Source: Thermococcus chitonophagus (lineage in GTDB: Archaea; Methanobacteriota_B; Thermococci; Thermococcales; Thermococcaceae). From it: a stretch of 64,000 nucleotides of DNA. The position numbers and the translations under genes were made by a program. Each line of letters begins with the position of its first letter. The first letter of the stretch is position 1. The notes beneath the pieces are model-generated. The model had not been told where the DNA came from. It was given only the letters and a program-made list of their open reading frames with translations, and searched no databases. The stretch lies in contig NZ_CP015193.1 in the NCBI RefSeq assembly GCF_002214605.1, forward strand, positions 1,158,978 to 1,222,977, written 5' to 3'. This document shows, one piece after another, positions 60,746 through 64,000 of the stretch.

Positions 60746-60828
60746 AAGAAGCACCCTCTAAAGTTAAAACCCCTAGAGGTATATAGAAAAGCTCCTTATA
60801 AGGGTTTTTCAAAACAAAATTAGAAGGA

Positions 60829-61080
60829 TCAGGCCAGGCTTATGCCGGCCTGTTCGAGGGCCTGCTTAACTTCCTCGTCGCTGGCGCCCCTTGGAATGTT
60901 GACCTTCTCCGGAAGGGGCTCGATGTGCTTGATGTTCATCCTCCTCCTCTTAACCTTGTTGAGGCCAGCCCCAGTAACCAGAACGAAGTTCTTGTCTATT
61001 ATGTCCACAACAACTACCTTCTGACCAGCCCTTCTACCTGCAATAACTACAGCGATCCTACCAACCTCAATTGCAGGCAT
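60829..61080 (-). CDS. rpl14e: Large-subunit ribosomal protein L14e
   Basis: An 83-residue L14e with the KOW-type motif ([34 protein letters not shown]), then [21 protein letters not shown] and an acidic helical tail. It is the third gene of the rpl34e-cmk-rpl14e operon, starting 12 bases after cmk. Its ribosome site GGAGGTGGG can pair with CCACCT inside the end of cmk (see the leader entry), which suggests coupling. Confidence 0.94.
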   Translation of the reverse strand: MPAIEVGRIAVVIAGRRAGQKVVVVDIIDKNFVLVTGAGLNKVKRRRMNIKHIEPLPEKVNIPRGASDEEVKQALEQAGISLA

Positions 61081-61085
61081 TCATC

Positions 61086-61135
61086 CCACCTCCTATTCTT
61101 TTTTCGACCCCGCGTCGCCGACGGGGTCAAGGTGG
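61086..61135 (-). promoter_or_regulatory. Hairpin at the end of cmk that could mask the rpl14e ribosome site
   Basis: On the minus strand an inner hairpin GACCCCG/CGGGGTC (61128-61122 with 61112-61106) sits in the last codons of cmk. An outer pairing joins CCACCT-type sequence (61135-61130) to the AGGTGG of the rpl14e ribosome binding site (61091-61086). The stem is unusually G+C-rich for the surrounding genes. Translation of cmk would open it, giving coupled expression. The structure is read by eye. Confidence 0.4.
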
Positions 61136-61659
61136 TCGATGGCAGCCTTCACAATTGCGAAGACCCCATCGGGCGACCATTTAGAGGTGTCAATTATCAA
61201 ATCGTAAATCGAAAGGTCGTTGATGTCGATACCATACAGGTTTAAATACCTTTTCCTGTTCTGCTTTTCCCTCTCGGCTATCTTCATAAACGCCTCTTCA
61301 ACACTAATACCTTCCCTTCTAGCAACCCTCTCAGCTCTAACCCTGATTGGAGCATCAAGCCATATTTTCAAGTCAGCGTTCTTGACCATCCATCCGGCCA
61401 ATCTGCCCTCTATAACAACATTGCATTCCTTTGCAGCCTCGATCTGCCTCCTATCGACTTCTCTGTCAATCTCGGGGTGAAGCTCAGCATACTTCTGAAA
61501 CTCTTCTAAGCTCATGCCCATTTCCTTGGCCATCTGCCTGAATATTAACCCGGCATAGACGTGCTTAAGGCCGTAGTGCTGAGCAAGCTTCCTACATAGC
61601 GTGGTCGTTCCTGAGCCAGCCAAACCGCTGACCGTTATGACGAGGCACCCCTTTGGCAT
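61093..61659 (-). CDS. cmk: Cytidylate kinase
   Basis: A 188-residue archaeal CMP/dCMP kinase. Seen: P-loop VITVSGLAGSGTTTLCRKLAQHYG (about 6-29), YAGLIFRQMAKEMGMSLEEF, VVIEGRLAGWMVKNADLKIWLDAP and RVARREGISVEEAFMKIAEREKQNRKRYLNLYGIDIND with LSIYDLIIDTSKW. It lies between rpl34e (11-base gap) and rpl14e (12-base gap), the usual archaeal translation-operon arrangement. ATG 61659. Confidence 0.94.
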   Translation of the reverse strand: MPKGCLVITVSGLAGSGTTTLCRKLAQHYGLKHVYAGLIFRQMAKEMGMSLEEFQKYAELHPEIDREVDRRQIEAAKECNVVIEGRLAGWMVKNADLKIWLDAPIRVRAERVARREGISVEEAFMKIAEREKQNRKRYLNLYGIDINDLSIYDLIIDTSKWSPDGVFAIVKAAIDHLDPVGDAGSKKE

Positions 61660-61670
61660 GGGGCACCCCT

Positions 61671-61943
61671 TCAGGCAACGAGCTGAGATCTAATCTGCTC
61701 CTTCATTACCCTACGCATGCACTTGGGGCAGAGGTATGGCATTGGCCTCTCTGGCCTCTTCTTGGTCTTTGGTAACTTCCTCATCTCAACGGGCCTGCCC
61801 CTTGGTATTCCGTTGAGAGGTCTGCCGCAGATGGCACAGTGAGCTATCTTAGGCTTTCTTCTCTCGAAGTGTACTACAACCCTCCCTCCTGGGGTCCTGA
61901 CGTACTTCCTCCTCCATGACCTTGACCTGTACATTGGCTTCAT
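61671..61943 (-). CDS. rpl34e: Large-subunit ribosomal protein L34e
   Basis: A 90-residue zinc-binding ribosomal protein. The first cysteine pair is [17 protein letters not shown] and the second [11 protein letters not shown], with a basic N-terminus ([29 protein letters not shown]). ATG 61943 follows GAGGTGG at 6-base spacing; a GTG nine bases earlier is less likely. First gene of the operon; a TATA-like ATTTAAAAAC (about 61976-61987) serves this strand. Confidence 0.94.
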   Translation of the reverse strand: MKPMYRSRSWRRKYVRTPGGRVVVHFERRKPKIAHCAICGRPLNGIPRGRPVEMRKLPKTKKRPERPMPYLCPKCMRRVMKEQIRSQLVA

Positions 61944-62039
61944 TCTCTCCACCTCGCTTTAGGCATTAAGAGGGATGTTTTTAAATTTAACCAAAGGCTT
62001 AAATTTAAAAGCCCACGACCCAAGCAGGGTGTGATGACG

Positions 62040-62282
62040 ATGGAGCCAAAGCCGATGATATTCGAGGGAGATCCCGAAGTAATAGGTGGGGCGGAAGAGG
62101 AAGTTGATGCGGGGGAAGAAACCGTTGAGCAATTCTTCGCTCACAGCAAGGGAAATACGATCTATGTATCTTTCGCGACAACCGATATGAAGATAACCAT
62201 AGGAATTTCTCACGACAAGGCAACTTTAGAAGAACTCGTAAAGGCCGTGAAAGAATTACTCTTGGAGTTTAAGAGGAAGTGA
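62040..62282 (+). CDS. Small acidic hypothetical protein
   Basis: An 80-residue protein with a strongly acidic first third (EGDPEVIGGAEEEVDAGEETVEQFF), then beta strands NTIYVSFATTDMKITIGIS and a basic helix ATLEELVKAVKELLLEFKRK. I do not recognise a family; a small ferredoxin-like fold is possible. ATG 62040 follows GGTGTGATG. TTAAATTT (about 61990-62000) is a promoter for this strand, divergent from rpl34e. A palindromic repeat follows its stop by 4 bases. Confidence 0.55.
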   Translation: MEPKPMIFEGDPEVIGGAEEEVDAGEETVEQFFAHSKGNTIYVSFATTDMKITIGISHDKATLEELVKAVKELLLEFKRK

Positions 62283-62286
62283 CATT

Positions 62287-62336
62287 GTTCATGCATATGA
62301 ACGAAATGCATGCATATTGTTCATGCATGTGAACAA
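62287..62336. repeat. Two tandem palindromes in a convergent intergenic space
   Basis: GTTCATGCATATGAAC (62287-62302) and GTTCATGCATGTGAAC (62319-62334) are near-identical palindromes whose starts are 32 bases apart (three helical turns). The second extends to TTGTTCA/TGAACAA arms, and ATGCATGCAT lies between. They stand between two convergent gene ends, so they are not in an ordinary promoter position. Possible roles: a protein-binding site, a bidirectional terminator, or a small repeat. Confidence 0.55.
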
Positions 62337-62394
62337 GAAAAGTTTGAGGTCTCGATTTTAAGTGGAATAAAAGCAAGAAAAATAGGAGATATAT

Positions 62395-64000
62395 TTATTG
62401 GACAACTTTGTCCCATAGAACTCTTGTGACAAATGCAAGCAAATCGGTGAGCTCCCTTGCCCTCGTTTCAGGTGAAGCACCCATGTGACCACTCTTAGTT
62501 TCGACCCTAAGGTACACTGGGGCATTAACTTCCTTGAGCTTCATGAAGAACTTCAATGCATGAGCAGGGTGAACCCTGTCATCGTGCAGGCCAGTGTAGA
62601 TAAGGGTTGGGGGATATTTCTGAGGCTTAACGTTGTGGTAGGGCGAGTACTTCAGCAGAAACTCCCTGTCCTTTGGATCATCGGGATTTCCATATTCCGG
62701 AATCCAGACGCTTCCTATGTACAGCTTGTGGAACCTGAGCATGTCAATCACTGGATAGCCAATTAGGGCGGCATCCATAACATCCGGCCTTTGAACGAGC
62801 GTTGCTGAGACCAAAAGCCCTCCGTTACTCCTTCCCCAAGCTGCAACCTTGTAGCCTTCAGCTTTAAGTTTGCTCAGAACGGCGATAAAGTCGTCAAAGA
62901 CGTTCTGCTTGTTCTCCCTCATTCCTGCACGATGCCACTCCTCCCCGTACTCGCTACCTCCCCTCAAGTTGGCCATCGCAAATACTCCACCGCGCTTTAT
63001 GAACGGAATTACCTGGGGGAAGAACCTTGGCGTTAGAGAGATGTTGAAGCCACCGTAGCCAAAGACCCAGGCTTTCTTTTCATCTTTCTCCCCCTTCACG
63101 ATGAAGTAGTGGATCCTCGTTCCGTCCTTAGATATTGCAAAGTCCTCCTCAACCTTGAAGTTGCCCTCGATTCTTTTTTCATCGATTAACCTTAGTTCAT
63201 CCTTCAGCTCGTATATTCTGTAGGGAACAGTAAAGCTCTCGTACCTTAAGATAACCCTTTCATCGTCTTTATCCAAGGGATAAACGCTCCCAGGGAAGTC
63301 AAAAGTGAAATCCCTCACCTTCTTGCCGTCCAAGGTGTAAACTTCAATCCTGTGACTCGCGTGAACGAGCCTTCCCGCTACCATCTTGTCCTTAACGATG
63401 ACCGCCCACTCAAGGGGGAACTGGCCTTCCGGAACTACTTCCTCCACCTGGCCATCCTTTAATGCGATGATCTTCCCGAGACCTTCCCCCTCCCTTGTCA
63501 GGATGAAGAGCTTCCCATCAACTACATCTATGGGCTCCGCCGGAACCTCCGCCGAATAAACTTTCTTCCACTCTTCAGGCTTGTCAATAGGTCCAAGGTA
63601 TATCTCGGCCTTGTTCCACCCGTACGTTACCGTGAGCATTGCGTACTTCTCATCCGAACTCTTTGAAAGCCCCATAAAGTAGCCCGAGCCAAGGCCCTCG
63701 CCGAATACCATCTTTTCCCCTTCTTCGTCCTTCCAGAAAAGCCTCTCAGCTGGGGGATTTACACCGTCAGGAGTCTTCTCCTTCCTATAAAAGCGAGCGA
63801 AGTAGTAGCCATTTCCCAGGAACACTATGTTCCAGACCGAGGGTGTTATCTCCTCTATTACATCTCCTGTTTCGAGGTCTATTATCTTCGTTGTTCCCTC
63901 ATCGGCACCTCCTATTGAGAAGCTGTACGCCAACCTCTTTCCCTCCCTGTCTGTAGTGAAGCCCTGCAAGAGAACCTCATCGCCAATTTCCTTTTCTAGC
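62395..64000 (-). CDS. Prolyl endopeptidase (S9), 5' end beyond the window
   Basis: A serine peptidase of the prolyl oligopeptidase family, cleaving after proline in peptides. 534 residues are visible; the family's P. furiosus member has about 616, so roughly 80 N-terminal residues lie past the right edge and the frame stays open to base 63999. The beta-propeller repeats are followed by the alpha/beta hydrolase domain: WVFGYGGFN, ANLRGGSEYGEEWHRAG, the nucleophile in WGRSNGGLLV, the Asp in GLHDDRVHPAH, and the His in KSGHMGAS. It is the only edge-truncated gene and looks intact otherwise. Confidence 0.93.
   Translation of the reverse strand, partial: LEKEIGDEVLLQGFTTDREGKRLAYSFSIGGADEGTTKIIDLETGDVIEEITPSVWNIVFLGNGYYFARFYRKEKTPDGVNPPAERLFWKDEEGEKMVFGEGLGSGYFMGLSKSSDEKYAMLTVTYGWNKAEIYLGPIDKPEEWKKVYSAEVPAEPIDVVDGKLFILTREGEGLGKIIALKDGQVEEVVPEGQFPLEWAVIVKDKMVAGRLVHASHRIEVYTLDGKKVRDFTFDFPGSVYPLDKDDERVILRYESFTVPYRIYELKDELRLIDEKRIEGNFKVEEDFAISKDGTRIHYFIVKGEKDEKKAWVFGYGGFNISLTPRFFPQVIPFIKRGGVFAMANLRGGSEYGEEWHRAGMRENKQNVFDDFIAVLSKLKAEGYKVAAWGRSNGGLLVSATLVQRPDVMDAALIGYPVIDMLRFHKLYIGSVWIPEYGNPDDPKDREFLLKYSPYHNVKPQKYPPTLIYTGLHDDRVHPAHALKFFMKLKEVNAPVYLRVETKSGHMGASPETRARELTDLLAFVTRVLWDKVVQ

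Noticed and set aside
61086..61135. H/ACA RNA at the cmk/rpl14e junction
   Set aside because: Nested stems exist but no ACA follows the basal stem on either strand.
1..64000. CRISPR array, prophage or intact IS element
   Set aside because: No regularly spaced direct repeats, capsid/terminase-like genes or full transposase frames were seen.

Overview
The window is a chromosomal segment of a hyperthermophilic euryarchaeon of the order Thermococcales, very probably a Pyrococcus. Four things point that way. Proteins with signature families of that group are present: tungsten formaldehyde ferredoxin oxidoreductase, prolyl endopeptidase, prolidase, archaeosine tRNA-guanine transglycosylase, archaeal ThrRS, L14e/L21e/L34e, Rpo4, NOB1 and GGGP synthase. 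Two tandem DUF257 genes occur, a family described from Pyrococcus. Genes are tightly packed with GGTG-type ribosome binding sites and AT-rich TATA boxes. The tRNA genes encode CCA. Several proteins resemble those I remember from P. furiosus, P. horikoshii or P. abyssi without being identical, so I do not assign a species.

Layout. 0-9 kb: a 3' tRNA-Gly fragment at the left edge (probable integration scar), an m5U RNA methyltransferase, a thioesterase, HflX, a PiT phosphate permease, a thiol-redox lipoprotein, a twice-frameshifted membrane-protein gene and an OadA/PycB-type carboxyltransferase. 9-20 kb: a DUF72 gene, an M20 peptidase, a six-gene minus-strand thiamin salvage operon (tenA, tenA, NCS1 permease, thiM, thiE, thiDN), a DUF257-DUF257-PEBP operon and gcvT. 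20-36 kb: pepQ, RNase Z, pyrE, the rpl21e-rpo4 pair, GGGP synthase, the PIN-ATPase-KH protein, a V4R protein, adk and tgtA. 36-48 kb: a phosphodiesterase, radical SAM and DUF192 proteins, an Lhr helicase, a YhfC-like membrane protein, a primase-like protein, mtnA, an MFS transporter and thrS. 49-64 kb: a NusA-like KH protein, a GH38 mannosidase, nob1-serS, a Vps4-like AAA ATPase, FOR, tRNA-Glu and tRNA-Ile, an HDAC-family amidohydrolase, rpl34e-cmk-rpl14e, and a prolyl endopeptidase running off the right edge.

Most genes are core metabolism and RNA or translation machinery; there is no CRISPR array, prophage or intact insertion sequence. The most informative extra layer is small RNA. I read three good box C/D guide RNA genes (9081, 37283 and 50002), two weaker ones (9891, 34017) and one box H/ACA guide RNA (42134, minus) whose pocket fits a universally conserved 23S rRNA segment. 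Several overlap stop codons or ribosome binding sites of protein genes. Other points for a second look are the tRNA scar, a 54-residue cysteine-rich protein gene, an unexplained 427-base intergenic region with an IS605-like end, inverted repeats near promoters, and a set of RecA/KaiC-like proteins lacking a Walker A motif. All functions are inferred from reading the sequence; no searches or folding programs were run.
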